A DNA stretch of 64,000 bases, taken from positions 1-64,000 of the forward strand of contig JAUYQP010000057.1 in the NCBI GenBank assembly GCA_030697205.1. The letters are read 5' to 3'. Under the pieces are notes generated by a model. That model was not told where the DNA came from, did not search any database, and worked only from the letters and a program-made list of their open reading frames with translations. Of the stretch, positions 17,980 to 26,841 are shown piece after piece; position 1 is the first letter of the stretch; every line of letters starts with the position of its first letter. The position numbers were made by a program, and so were the translations under genes. The stretch comes from Mycobacteriales bacterium. Lineage in GTDB: Bacteria > Actinomycetota > Actinomycetes > Mycobacteriales > SCTD01.

Positions 17980-19539
17980 CTAGAGCCAGGTCCCGGGACG
18001 GGACGGCGCGTCGTCCGTGACTCGCACGGCCCCATCGGCAGTGGTGATCCGGCCGGGAGTCGCCCGATCGGGTGCCGGTCGCGTCTCGTCCCGCTGCTCG
18101 CCGCCGTTGCTGTGGCCGTTGCTGTGTCCCTGGCCGGGTTGCGCGTCGCCGTGCGTCACGTCGAAGGCAGCGAGCTCCAGGCCCTGGCCGGAGAGCAGAG
18201 CGCGTACGTCGTGAGCGGCGGCCGTGAGCGCGCCGACCGCAGCGGCGTCGGCGGTCCGCAGGCTGACGTCGACGTGACCGCCGGCCCGGCCAGGTCGCAC
18301 GGTGAGCCGCACCAGCACGGCAGCGCCGTCGACCCCGTCGAGACGCACGACGAGGCTGGCCCGACCACCGCCCTGCAGCTGCAGGCCGCGGGCGAGCTCG
18401 GCCATCGCCGGGCGCACCGACCCGAGGTCGGGCGACGGTAGGGCTGGCTGGGCGGGCGTGGCCGCGACGGTGGGGCCGGCCAGCGGCGGGGGGACGGCCG
18501 GCGTTGACGGCGTGGCCGGGGTAGCCGGGGCGGCGGACTCCGCGGGCGTCGCGGGGGTCGCGGGGGTCGCTGGGGTCGCTGGGGTCGCGGGGGTCGCGGG
18601 GGTGCTGTCCGCGGACCCGGTGGGCCGGAACGGGTCGGTGGACAGCGCCGGGTCGGACCGGCTCGCCCCGAGTGCTGGCTCGACCGCGCTGTCCACCGTG
18701 CCTCGGGCTGGCGATCCCCCGGGGCTGGTCGTAGCCGGTGTTGCGTTGGCCGGCGCCGTGGTCGCCGGTGCTGCGTCGGCGGGCGCGGGTGCGTGGGTGA
18801 CCGTCGTGGCGAGCGCGACTGTGGGGGCAGTAGTGGGGAGGGCGACGGCGATCGGGGCGGCAGGAGCCGGGAGGGTCGGGGCTGGCGTACCCGCGGCGGG
18901 GACGGGTGCCTGCTGGGGGTCGGCCGCGTCTGCAGCCGGGTTCGCGGCAGGGATCGCGGGAGGGATCGCGGCCGGGATCGCCGGGGACGGTGCGGCCGCG
19001 GCCGCCGCATCAGTGCTCGGGATCGGGGCGCTGCTCGTGGGGACCGTGGCAGCAGTGGGGGCGACAGTGGGAGCGACGGTGGGAGCGACGGTGTTGCCGG
19101 ACGGGTCCTCGACGGGGGTCGGCGTGAGTGCGACGACCGGCGTCGGTGCTGTCCCCAGAGCGATGTCGTCGAGCGCGATGTCGTCGAGCGCGGTGTCGCC
19201 CATGGCGGCGCCCTCCGGCGCGGGGTCGTCCGGTGTGTCCGCGGCGGTGACAAGGTCGGTGCCCACGGGGGAGGTCGGATCCTCACCGGTCGGGACGCGC
19301 TGGCCGGGTGGAACGGCGTCCTCGGTCGGTGGGGTGTGGCGGGCGTGCCCGGTGCGGCGACCGTGCTGGAGGCCCTGCGTGGAGGGGCCGGCGGGTGCGG
19401 GGTCGGCGCCGGGAGGTGCGAACGGCGCGGTCGCCTCGTCGAGCAGGTGCCCGAACCCGTTCGGTGACGGGCTGGGACGGCCCGCCCGCCCGGCGGCGCC
19501 GGTCGTGCCCGGGGCGGGGGGTGTGGCGGTGACGGTCAT
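17980..19539 (-). CDS. fliK: flagellar hook-length control protein FliK
   Basis: Secreted molecular ruler that triggers the FlhB substrate switch. 519 residues, mostly disordered Pro/Ala/Thr/Val sequence, with a folded C-terminal FliK domain (ELARGLQLQGGGRASLVVRL; LTVRPGRAGGHVDVSLRT; LLSGQGLELAAFDVTHGD). A tandem Ala-Thr-Pro array lies near residues 314-331. ATG at 19539 overlaps the stop of the upstream hydrolase gene (ATGA). The family is identified from the C-domain and position; the N-terminal part is too simple to align. Confidence 0.85.
   Translation of the reverse strand: MTVTATPPAPGTTGAAGRAGRPSPSPNGFGHLLDEATAPFAPPGADPAPAGPSTQGLQHGRRTGHARHTPPTEDAVPPGQRVPTGEDPTSPVGTDLVTAADTPDDPAPEGAAMGDTALDDIALDDIALGTAPTPVVALTPTPVEDPSGNTVAPTVAPTVAPTAATVPTSSAPIPSTDAAAAAAPSPAIPAAIPPAIPAANPAADAADPQQAPVPAAGTPAPTLPAPAAPIAVALPTTAPTVALATTVTHAPAPADAAPATTAPANATPATTSPGGSPARGTVDSAVEPALGASRSDPALSTDPFRPTGSADSTPATPATPATPATPATPATPAESAAPATPATPSTPAVPPPLAGPTVAATPAQPALPSPDLGSVRPAMAELARGLQLQGGGRASLVVRLDGVDGAAVLVRLTVRPGRAGGHVDVSLRTADAAAVGALTAAAHDVRALLSGQGLELAAFDVTHGDAQPGQGHSNGHSNGGEQRDETRPAPDRATPGRITTADGAVRVTDDAPSRPGTWL
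18546..18599. repeat. 9-base tandem array inside fliK
   Basis: Six consecutive 9-base units of the form GGGTCGCGG/GGGTCGCTG encode repeated Ala-Thr-Pro on the minus strand. Unit number could vary by slippage in frame and alter ruler length. Confidence 0.7.
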
Positions 19540-20612
19540 GCGGCGCCTCCGAGGGAGCGGTAGCGGTCGAGCACGGTCGTGACGTAGCGGCGGGTCTCGT
19601 CGTACGGCGGGATCCCACCGTGCTTGCGGACCGCGGTCGGGCCGGCGTTGTAGGCCGCGAGCGCGAGCTCGACCGAGCCGCCGAACGCGGACAGCTGCTG
19701 GGCGAGGTAGCGGCCGCCGCCACGCAGCGCCTGCGCGGGGTCGAGGGGGTCGACGCCGAGTCCCTGGGCGGTGCGGGGCATGAGCTGCATGAGGCCCTGC
19801 GCACCCGCGGAGGAGCGGGCCGAGGGGTTGAAGCCGGACTCCGACCAGGCGACAGCCGACAGCAGCCGCGGGTCGACGCCGGTCTCGGTGGCGGCGGTCG
19901 CGATGTCGTCGGCGAAGCGGCGGCCGCTCGCGGGCAGCCCTGCGGCCCACGAGGCGCCTGCGGTCGGGGAGCCGGCGCGGGAGGCTGCCGGCACGGCTGC
20001 GTCGTCGGGCAGGACCCGGCGGATCGTCGTCGCCTTGGACAGGTCGACGGGCGCGACCTTGACGACGTCCCCGGTCTTCGGCGCGACGATCCAGGTGCCG
20101 GCCCCGGCATAGATGCCGATGTGGTCGACCTTGCCGCGCTCGAAGAAGACCAGGTCGCCCGGCCGGGCCTCGGCAGCGCTGACCTCGCGCCCGGCGCGGG
20201 CCTGGTCGTTGGACACCCGGGGGAGGTCGACACCGAGCTGGGCGTAGGTCCACTGCACGAGCCCGGAGCAGTCGAAGCCGCCGGGGGACTCGCCACCCCA
20301 GACGTAGGGCGTGCCGAGGTGCTGCGAGGCGAGCGCGACGGCTCGTTCGCCGGTCGCCGCGGCGCTCGCCCGCGGGTGGGACCAGCGCGTCGTCGGTCCG
20401 GCCGCACCGGACGGACCGGTGGGCGTGGCGGTCGGCGTGGCGGTCGGCGTGGCGGACCGCAGCTCGCTCGCGAAGGACGGGGCGGATCCGGTCGTCGTCG
20501 TACCCGTGATCGCGGTGCCGAGGGTCCCGCCTGCCTGGGTCGGAGCGCCCGCGAGGGAGCGCAGTCGCGCCTCGATCGCCTGGGTGCGGGCCTGCACCTC
20601 GGACAGGCTCAT
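19536..20612 (-). CDS. NlpC/P60 and lytic transglycosylase fusion, flagellar peptidoglycan hydrolase
   Basis: A 358-residue two-enzyme protein expected to open peptidoglycan for the rod, the job of FlgJ in other bacteria. Residues about 105-215 form an NlpC/P60 cysteine peptidase (GGFDCSGLVQWTY with catalytic Cys, DHIGIY with His); residues about 250-350 form a soluble lytic transglycosylase domain (catalytic Glu in WSESGFNPSARSSAGAQGLM). No clear signal peptide, consistent with export through the flagellar system. ATG at 20612 overlaps the fliJ stop, and its stop overlaps fliK. Confidence 0.88.
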   Translation of the reverse strand: MSLSEVQARTQAIEARLRSLAGAPTQAGGTLGTAITGTTTTGSAPSFASELRSATPTATPTATPTGPSGAAGPTTRWSHPRASAAATGERAVALASQHLGTPYVWGGESPGGFDCSGLVQWTYAQLGVDLPRVSNDQARAGREVSAAEARPGDLVFFERGKVDHIGIYAGAGTWIVAPKTGDVVKVAPVDLSKATTIRRVLPDDAAVPAASRAGSPTAGASWAAGLPASGRRFADDIATAATETGVDPRLLSAVAWSESGFNPSARSSAGAQGLMQLMPRTAQGLGVDPLDPAQALRGGGRYLAQQLSAFGGSVELALAAYNAGPTAVRKHGGIPPYDETRRYVTTVLDRYRSLGGAA

Positions 20613-21013
20613 GGTCGCCGCCCCGCGGACATGTCGTCGGCGAGCCGCTGGGCGGCGCGCTCGCGGGCCGCGTCGTCCTCCGCGCGCTGGCGGGCGTGCA
20701 GCTCCTCGAGCAGCCGCTGGCGGCGGCGCAGCTCGGTCCACCGGGCGAGGGCTTCGTCGCGGGCGGCCGCGGCGTCGGTCACCGCGCGGTCGGTGGCGAG
20801 CACGGATGCGGCGCGGGCGGCGACGACCGTCCCGCTCGCGAGCAGGTCGGCGACGGACCCACCGGTCAGCGTCGTGGCCTCGAGCCGGGCGCGCGCGTCG
20901 GTGTGCTCCCGCTCGGCCTCCCGCACCGCTGCCTGTGCGGCTCCGACCGCCCCGCGGGCCACGGTCTGCTGCAGCGCCGCGACGCGCAGGACGGTGGTGA
21001 GGCGGCGGCTCAC
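20609..21013 (-). CDS. fliJ: flagellar export chaperone-like protein FliJ
   Basis: A 134-residue, almost entirely helical protein rich in Ala, Arg and Glu (AQAAVREAEREHTDARARLE; RWTELRRRQRLLEELHARQ), matching the coiled-coil FliJ stalk that sits in the FliI hexamer. Identification rests on coiled-coil character and its place after fliI. GTG at 21013 overlaps the fliI stop (GTGA). Confidence 0.8.
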   Translation of the reverse strand: MSRRLTTVLRVAALQQTVARGAVGAAQAAVREAEREHTDARARLEATTLTGGSVADLLASGTVVAARAASVLATDRAVTDAAAARDEALARWTELRRRQRLLEELHARQRAEDDAARERAAQRLADDMSAGRRP

Positions 21014-22296
21014 GACAGCACCTGCGAGAGTTGCTCCCAGGAGCGCTCCGAGTCGGCGACCTCGTCCACCGGCTGGCGCAGGAACGACGTGAGCAGCTCC
21101 TTGCGGGCCAGGGCCTCGTCGACCAGCGGGTCGCTGCCATGGGCGTAGGCGCCGATCTCCACGAGGTCCTTGGCCGACGCCGCGGCGGCGAGCAGTCGGC
21201 GCATCCGGGCGGCGAGCTCGAGTCGTGGCTTGGGGGTCACCTTGGAGGCGAGCCGGGAGACCGACTCGAGGACGTCGACGGTGGGGAAGTGGCCCTCGGC
21301 GGCGAGCCGCCGGGACAGCACGACGTGGCCGTCGAGGATGGAGCGGGCGTGGTCGGCGACGGGGTCGTTCATGTCGTCGCCCTCGACGAGCACGGTGTAG
21401 AGAGCAGTGATGGTGCCGCGCTCGGCGGGACCGGCGCGCTCGAGCAGCTTCGGCAGCTCGGCGAAGACCGAGGGCGGGTAGCCGCGGGTCGCGGGCGGCT
21501 CGCCGGCGGCCAGGCCGATCTCGCGCCGGGCCATCGCGAAGCGGGTCAGGGAGTCGACGAGCAGCAGCACATCGGCGCCCTCGTCGCGGTAGTGCTCGGC
21601 GATCCGCGTCGCGGTGTAGGCGGCGCGCAGCCGCATGAGAGGCGGCTCGTCGGACGTTGCGACGACGCAGGTGACCCGGTCGCGGCCGTGCGCCCCGAGG
21701 TCGTCCTCGAGGAACTCGCGGACCTCGCGGCCACGCTCCCCGACCAGGCCGACGACCACGACGTCGGCCTTCGTGCCGCGCGCCATCATCCCGAGCAGCG
21801 TGGACTTGCCGACGCCCGAGCCGGCGAAGATGCCGACCCGCTGGCCGCGGCCGCAGGGGGTCATCGTGTCGAGGCACCGGACCCCGAGGGGGAGCGGCTC
21901 GGTGATGCGCTGGCGCTTGAGCGGGTGGGGCACGGCACCGTCGAGCCCGGTGAGCCGGCCGGTGAGGGCAGGCCCGCCGTCGATGGGTCGGCCGAGGGCG
22001 TCGAGCACCCGGCCGGCGAGGTCGGGACCGACCCGCATCCGCAGCCCCGCGCCGGTCGGCTCGACGGGGGCGCCGGGGGAGACGCCCTCCAGGTCGCCGT
22101 AGGGGGCAAGCAGCAGCGCGTCCTCGCGGACCGCGACGACCTGGGCGGGCACGCGGCGCTCCCCGACCGAGATCGCGACGACGTCGCCGAGGGCACCGCG
22201 CAGCCCGCGGCACTCGGCCTCCAGCCCGACGACGCGCGAGACCCGGCCGGTGGGGCGAAGCGGCAGCACGTGGGACAGCTGGTCGGTGATGCTCAC
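21010..22296 (-). CDS. fliI: flagellar export ATPase FliI
   Basis: Hexameric ATPase of the flagellar secretion apparatus. 428 residues, with Walker A GIFAGSGVGKSTLLGMMARG, Walker B LLLVDSLTRFAMARREIG and the family segment PPSVFAELPKLLERAG. GTG start overlaps the fliH stop; the end overlaps fliJ. Confidence 0.96.
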   Translation of the reverse strand: MSITDQLSHVLPLRPTGRVSRVVGLEAECRGLRGALGDVVAISVGERRVPAQVVAVREDALLLAPYGDLEGVSPGAPVEPTGAGLRMRVGPDLAGRVLDALGRPIDGGPALTGRLTGLDGAVPHPLKRQRITEPLPLGVRCLDTMTPCGRGQRVGIFAGSGVGKSTLLGMMARGTKADVVVVGLVGERGREVREFLEDDLGAHGRDRVTCVVATSDEPPLMRLRAAYTATRIAEHYRDEGADVLLLVDSLTRFAMARREIGLAAGEPPATRGYPPSVFAELPKLLERAGPAERGTITALYTVLVEGDDMNDPVADHARSILDGHVVLSRRLAAEGHFPTVDVLESVSRLASKVTPKPRLELAARMRRLLAAAASAKDLVEIGAYAHGSDPLVDEALARKELLTSFLRQPVDEVADSERSWEQLSQVLS

Positions 22297-22880
22297 TGGA
22301 CCCCCCGGGCCGGGTCGACCCCAAGGGTCTCGGCCGCGATGCGCAGGGCAGCGGCCACGGACACGTCGACGCTGCCGGCCTCGGTGTCGAACGACGCGTC
22401 ACCGGGTGCGAGCGCGTCGTCGACGACGACCTCGACGCCGGCCCGGCCGGCGGCCCAGCCGCGGACCGCCTGAGCGTCGGCGCGCGAGACCAGGATCCGG
22501 GTGGTGGGGCTGGGCAGCAGCGCCTGCGAGGCCTCTCCGAGCCGGGCAAGAAGGCTGCGGCTCGAGCCGGGCAGCTCGTGGCGCAGCACCCACTCGGTGA
22601 GATCGAGGGCGGAGGCGAGCACGGCGCGGCTGGAGGCGTCGACCTCCTCGGCGTGCAGTCGGGAGGCCTGCGTGGCGAGCAGCTCCAGCGCCGCGGCGGC
22701 ACGCAGCGTGGCGCCGGCGCCCTCCTCGAGCGCCGCAGCGCGGCCGGCGTCGAAGCCGGTGGCGAACGCCGATGCCAGCGCGTCCTGCCGCAGCTGCTCG
22801 GCGGCGAGCGCGGCGGCGCGCAGCTGGTCGCCCGAGGTGCGCTCGGCCACGACGTCGCGGGCCTTCAGGAACTGCGTCAC
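22293..22880 (-). CDS. fliH: flagellar assembly protein FliH
   Basis: Peripheral stator-like regulator of FliI. 195 residues: helical N-terminal half rich in Ala and Glu (RAAALAAEQLRQDALASAF, GFDAGRAAALEEG) and a globular C-terminal half with LDLTEWVLRHELPG. GTG start in a 4-base overlap with the fliG stop; same overlap style with fliI. Confidence 0.88.
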   Translation of the reverse strand: MTQFLKARDVVAERTSGDQLRAAALAAEQLRQDALASAFATGFDAGRAAALEEGAGATLRAAAALELLATQASRLHAEEVDASSRAVLASALDLTEWVLRHELPGSSRSLLARLGEASQALLPSPTTRILVSRADAQAVRGWAAGRAGVEVVVDDALAPGDASFDTEAGSVDVSVAAALRIAAETLGVDPARGVQ

Positions 22881-23875
22881 TCGTCGTCCCCCGGGCGCAC
22901 GAGCACGATGGCGCCCTCCTCCTCGAGGCGGCGCGCGGTCGCGACGATCGCGCCGCGGGCCTCGGTGACCTCGGAGGAGCGCACCCCGCGCAGCAGCTCC
23001 ATCTCCTCGACGAGCGTCTCTCGCGCGCGCTCGGACAGGTTGGCGAGCACCCGGCCGCGGGTGTGCTCGGGCGACGTGGAGAGCGCGACGGCGAGCTCGC
23101 GGGTGTCGACGCCGCGCAGCAGGACCTGCATGGCGCGCGCCTCGAGCGCGCAGACGTCGTCGAAGGTGAACAGCGCCTCGCGGGTGCGCTCGGCCAGCTC
23201 GGGGGAGGCCTCGGACAGCGCCTGCAGGAGGTCACGCGAGGCGTCTCGACCGGCCTTCGCGAGCACGCCCGCGAGCAGCTCGGGGCCCTCCAGCCGCCTG
23301 ACGTCGGAGCGCAGCACGTCGGCGACCCGGGCGCGCAGCCCCGCCTCGACCTGCCGGACGCTGTCGGGGTGGACCGCGCCGAGAGCAGCGATCCGCGCGG
23401 CCACCCGGGGGCGCGCGTCGTCGGGGAGCCGGACCAGCAGCTGGGCGGCTGTCCGCGGGTCGAGGTGGGCGAGCGCGAGGGCGACCGCACCGGCCGGCTC
23501 CGTCGACAGCGCCGTGGCGGCCGCGTCGGGGTCGGCCTCGGACAGCCAGGCGAAGGGCGCCGGCACGTCGAGCTCGGCCGCGGCCAGCGCACCGCGCTCG
23601 GGGCCCAGAGCCCGCACGAGCAGGTCCTGCGCGAAGCGCTTGCCGGGGGCGGGCAGGAGGTCGATGCCGTCGAGCCCGCGGACCAGCTCGGACAGCGTGC
23701 TGCGGACCTCGTCCGGGCTGACCGGTCCGAGCCGGGCGACCTCGGCGGCCAGCAGCTTGACCTCGTCCTCGTCGAGGCCGCGCAGGACCGCCGCGCCCCG
23801 CTCGGGCCCGAGGGCGACGAGCGCGACGGCCGCCTTGCGGCGCCCCGTGGGGGTGCCGGTCTGCAGTGCCGTCAC
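22877..23875 (-). CDS. fliG: flagellar motor switch protein FliG
   Basis: Rotor protein that receives torque from MotA and binds FliF. 332 residues, three-domain FliG: GRRKAAVALVALGPERGAAV at the N-terminus, a middle domain with armadillo-like helices, and a C-terminal domain (FTFDDVCALEARAMQVLLRG, then charged helix LSERARETLVEEMELLRGVR). Start GTG overlaps the fliF stop. Confidence 0.95.
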   Translation of the reverse strand: MTALQTGTPTGRRKAAVALVALGPERGAAVLRGLDEDEVKLLAAEVARLGPVSPDEVRSTLSELVRGLDGIDLLPAPGKRFAQDLLVRALGPERGALAAAELDVPAPFAWLSEADPDAAATALSTEPAGAVALALAHLDPRTAAQLLVRLPDDARPRVAARIAALGAVHPDSVRQVEAGLRARVADVLRSDVRRLEGPELLAGVLAKAGRDASRDLLQALSEASPELAERTREALFTFDDVCALEARAMQVLLRGVDTRELAVALSTSPEHTRGRVLANLSERARETLVEEMELLRGVRSSEVTEARGAIVATARRLEEEGAIVLVRPGDDE

Positions 23876-25419
23876 CGCTCACCCGTCCCCGCGTTGGCCA
23901 GCCACCCGCGCAGCAGGCCGGTCACCTCGTCGGTGCTGTCGTCGAGCCGGGTCATGAGGTCGCCGTCCGACCTCGGTGCCGGCACCGCGCCGATCGGAAG
24001 CGCCGCGGGCGTCCCGGCGGGCAGGCCGCGGGCTCCGCTGCGTGCTCCCTCGATGGCCGCGGTGAGCTGGTCGGCGGGGACCTCGCTGGTGGCAGCCCGC
24101 TTGACGGTGCGGAGCAGTCCGCCCGCGACGAGCAGCAGGAGCAGCGCACCGAGCGCCGGTCCGGCGTACGCCTGGGCCTGGTCGGTGATCGAGGCGCCCG
24201 CAGCGGCGGCCTCTGTCGTCGCCTCCTCGGGGAGCAGGAACGACGGCGTCGTGACGGCGATGGTGTCGCCCCGGGACGGGTCGAGGCCGACGGCGGCCGA
24301 CACCAGCGACGTGATCTCTGCGACGGACGGGGCGTTCTTGGCGTTGCGGTCGACGGCGACCGCGACGCTGAGCCGCTTCACACCGCCTGGGGCCACGAGC
24401 TCGTGGGTGACGGTGCGCGAGACGCCGTTGACGGTCGACGTCTGCGACTTGGCGTAGCCGCTGTCGCCGCTCGCCGAGGGTGACGGCGTGGGCTGGCCCA
24501 CCGCACCGGCGGCGATCGCTCCCGGCGCGGTCGTGTAGGTCTCGGAGGTGGTGTCGGACGAGAGCACGGCCGTGCCGTCCTTGTCGAAGGTCTCGCGGTC
24601 GATCGTGGTGTCGGAGCGGTCGATGTCGGCGCTGACGCGGACGACCGCGCGGCCCGGACCGACGAGCGTGGCGAACATCGAGTCGACCCGCGCGGCGAGG
24701 GCGTCCTCGTAGGCCTGCCGCTCCTGGAGGGCGCGGTCGCCACCGCTGCCGCCGTCGGCCGTGAGCAGTGAGCCGGTCGAGTCGGTGACGCTGACGTCAC
24801 CGGGGGCGAGACCCGGGACCGCGGAGGCGACCAGGTGGGTGATGGCGTCGACGGTGTCCTCGGGCAGCGTCGAGCCGCTGTCGACGAGGACTGACGCACG
24901 GGCCGCCTCGGCGTCCTCGGTGAACAGCCGCTTCTCCGGCAGGGCGAGGTGGACCTGGGCGCTGCGCACGCCGTCGATCTCGGTGAGCGACGACGCCAGT
25001 GTCGCCTCGAGGCCGCGCTGGTAGGCGACCTGCTGCTGGAACGACGACGACGTGAGGCCCTTCTCGTCGAAGGCTGCCCAGCCGCCCTGGGTCTTGCCGG
25101 CGGGCAGGCCCGCGGCCGCCACATCGAGGCGCTGCTGCTGCACGGCGTCCTTCGGGACCAGCACGGTGCTCCCGCCGCCGGTCAGCTGGTAGGGCACCCC
25201 GGCCGCCTCGAGGTGGTCGGTGACCGCCGCGGCGTCCTCGGCCTCGAGGCCGGCGAGGAGCACGGAGTACGTCGGGGCGCTGGCCCACCGCACGAAGGCG
25301 CTCCCACCCACGACGGCGACCACACCGAGCAGCCCGATGATGACGAGCTGCGAGGGCGAGAAGCCCTTGAGGACACCGAGGGCTCGGGTGCGCAGGGCGT
25401 TGACGTCGACAGCGGGCAT
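23872..25419 (-). CDS. fliF: flagellar MS-ring protein FliF
   Basis: Membrane ring that nucleates the basal body. 515 residues: an N-terminal membrane segment (LVIIGLLGVVAVVGGSAFVR), the ring-building motifs (LLAGLEAEDAAAVTDHLEAA; SARVHLALPE-type sequence SAQVHLALPEKRLF), a C-terminal membrane segment (ALGALLLLLVAGGLL) and a FliG-binding tail. The ATG shares a base with the fliE stop (TGATG). Confidence 0.95.
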   Translation of the reverse strand: MPAVDVNALRTRALGVLKGFSPSQLVIIGLLGVVAVVGGSAFVRWASAPTYSVLLAGLEAEDAAAVTDHLEAAGVPYQLTGGGSTVLVPKDAVQQQRLDVAAAGLPAGKTQGGWAAFDEKGLTSSSFQQQVAYQRGLEATLASSLTEIDGVRSAQVHLALPEKRLFTEDAEAARASVLVDSGSTLPEDTVDAITHLVASAVPGLAPGDVSVTDSTGSLLTADGGSGGDRALQERQAYEDALAARVDSMFATLVGPGRAVVRVSADIDRSDTTIDRETFDKDGTAVLSSDTTSETYTTAPGAIAAGAVGQPTPSPSASGDSGYAKSQTSTVNGVSRTVTHELVAPGGVKRLSVAVAVDRNAKNAPSVAEITSLVSAAVGLDPSRGDTIAVTTPSFLLPEEATTEAAAAGASITDQAQAYAGPALGALLLLLVAGGLLRTVKRAATSEVPADQLTAAIEGARSGARGLPAGTPAALPIGAVPAPRSDGDLMTRLDDSTDEVTGLLRGWLANAGTGER

Positions 25420-25700
25420 CAGACCTGCATCCTCATGATCTCCTGGTAGGCCTCGACGGCGCGGTTGCGCAGCGCGACGGTGAGCTCGACGCCGAGCTGG
25501 GCCTTGGCGGCGGCGGCGGTGAACTGGTGGACGTCCTGCAGCTCGCCGGTGGCGACGCCGGCGGCCAGGCCGTCGGCCTTGTTGGTGAGCTTGCTGACCG
25601 ACTGCAGGCTCTCGGCGAAGCCGCCGCCGGTCGCGGCGGCAGGCCCACTGCTGATCGTCGGCGGGACGAAGGGGGTTGCGCCGACCGGCCCGATGCTCAC
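25419..25700 (-). CDS. fliE: flagellar hook-basal body protein FliE
   Basis: Rod adaptor connecting MS ring and proximal rod. 93 residues; the conserved C-terminal half is visible (GELQDVHQFTAAAAKAQLG and VELTVALRNRAVEAYQEIMR). GTG start overlaps the flgC stop. Confidence 0.93.
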   Translation of the reverse strand: MSIGPVGATPFVPPTISSGPAAATGGGFAESLQSVSKLTNKADGLAAGVATGELQDVHQFTAAAAKAQLGVELTVALRNRAVEAYQEIMRMQV

Positions 25701-26095
25701 GACTGCGTCCCGATGCGCAGGGCGGTGCGGTAGGCGTCGCGCGCCTGGGTCATCACCGAGAGGTTCGCCTGGTAGAGCCGGCTCGCCATGAGCAGGTGCG
25801 TCATCTCCTGCGACAGGTCGACCTTGGGGCGGGTCACGTAGCCCTCCGCGTCGGCGAGCGGGTTGTCGGGGTCGAAGACGACGTCGGGTGCGCCACCGGC
25901 GACCTCGATGCCAGTGACGTCGACGCCGGCCTGGCCGGTGCGCGCCTGCGCGACGACGAGGCGCGCACGGAACGGCTCCTCGCCCGCGGGGCGCACCGTG
26001 TCGACGTTGGCGACGTTGTCGGAGACCGCCTCCATCCAGGTGCGGCCGAGGGTGACCCCGCTGGCCGCGGCGTCGAGGGCGCCGAACATGCTCAT
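25697..26095 (-). CDS. flgC: flagellar basal-body rod protein FlgC
   Basis: Proximal rod protein of 132 residues. N-terminal MFGALDAAASGVTLGRTWM, NVANVDTV in the rod signature region, and the C-terminal MTHLLMASRLYQANLSVMTQ are diagnostic. ATG overlaps the flgB stop. Confidence 0.95.
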   Translation of the reverse strand: MSMFGALDAAASGVTLGRTWMEAVSDNVANVDTVRPAGEEPFRARLVVAQARTGQAGVDVTGIEVAGGAPDVVFDPDNPLADAEGYVTRPKVDLSQEMTHLLMASRLYQANLSVMTQARDAYRTALRIGTQS

Positions 26096-26430
26096 CGGAT
26101 CGCCGCCCGCAGGATGGCGTGGCGGTAGTTGGCGGCCTGCACGAGCGCCTCGTACTGCAGCCCGGAGCGCATCAGCGACGTCGCCTCGGACTCGAGCTCG
26201 ACGGTGTTGCCGTCCTCGCGGGCCTGGCCTCCGCCGTCGACGACCTCGAAGGAGGCCTCACGCGGACGGCCTGCCGCGAGCGCCGCGGACAGGCTGCTCT
26301 CGAACTCGACGCGCTGGGCGCGGTAGCCGGGAGTCATCGCGTTGGCGATGTTCTGCGACGTCACGCGCTGGCGCAGCGCGACGCCGTCGAGGGCGCGCTC
26401 GAGCGCTCCCGAGACTCTGTCGTCGAACAT
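26092..26430 (-). CDS. flgB: flagellar basal-body rod protein FlgB
   Basis: First rod protein, 112 residues. Signature QRVTSQNIANAMTPGYRAQ near residue 24 and C-terminal MRSGLQYEALVQAANYRHAI. ATG at 26430 has GAGGTGA upstream. First gene of the long flgB-to-flgE operon, with a sigma-28-like promoter and a 19-base palindromic element in its upstream region. Confidence 0.95.
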   Translation of the reverse strand: MFDDRVSGALERALDGVALRQRVTSQNIANAMTPGYRAQRVEFESSLSAALAAGRPREASFEVVDGGGQAREDGNTVELESEATSLMRSGLQYEALVQAANYRHAILRAAIR

Positions 26431-26498
26431 GCGGCTCACCTCGCATGAGGTGCGCAGGGTCCCTGCCGTGGGTGCGCGGTGCCGTCCGTGTTGCTCGA

Positions 26499-26525
26499 CC
26501 ATCGGTCCCTGTGACCGTGTGATGA
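26499..26525 (-). promoter_or_regulatory. sigma-28-like promoter of the flgB operon
   Basis: Minus strand: -35 TCAT (26525-26522), 15-base spacer, -10 ACCGATGG (26506-26499). Predicted leader about 60 bases. Confidence 0.65.
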
Positions 26526-26549
26526 CGGACCGTCAGGGTCATCTCCCGA

Positions 26550-26568
26550 GACCACCCGTACGGGCCAT
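26550..26568. repeat. 19-base element upstream of flgB (copy 2)
   Basis: Second copy of GACCACCCGNACGGGCCAT with the perfect palindrome CCCGTACGGG, 25 bases upstream of the predicted flgB -35. See 14436-14454. Confidence 0.5.
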
Positions 26569-26601
26569 CACGACATGGCCCGCCCCGTCCCCGTCGAGGA
26601 G

Positions 26602-26841
26602 TCAGGCGGAGTAGGCGCGCTCGCGCTCGAGCTGGGTTCGCTGGGCGGCGACGGCGCGCTCCGCCTCGTCCATGCGGGCCACGACGGCGAGGGCGCGCAG
26701 TCGCAGCCGAGGGGGTACGCCGCCCTCCGGTCCGCCGGTCGGGACGGGGAGGGTGGAGGCGCCCGTGCGCGCGCCGGCGACGACTGCGGCGGCCCAGGCG
26801 TCGAGGGCGTCGAGGTGATCGTCCCAGCCGTCGCCGTGCAT
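26602..26841 (-). CDS. small protein after fliS, possible FliT-like chaperone
   Basis: A 79-residue protein with a helical N-terminus (WDDHLDALDAWAAAVVAGAR) and a helical C-terminus (RMDEAERAVAAQRTQLERER). Its ATG shares a base with the fliS stop (TGATG). fliT usually follows fliS and has a similar size and helical content, but sequence similarity is not visible, so the assignment is positional only. Confidence 0.6.
   Translation of the reverse strand: MHGDGWDDHLDALDAWAAAVVAGARTGASTLPVPTGGPEGGVPPRLRLRALAVVARMDEAERAVAAQRTQLERERAYSA

Noticed and set aside
18546-18599. Regular short repeats as a CRISPR-like array
   Set aside because: Nine-base units without spacers, in frame and encoding Ala-Thr-Pro in FliK.
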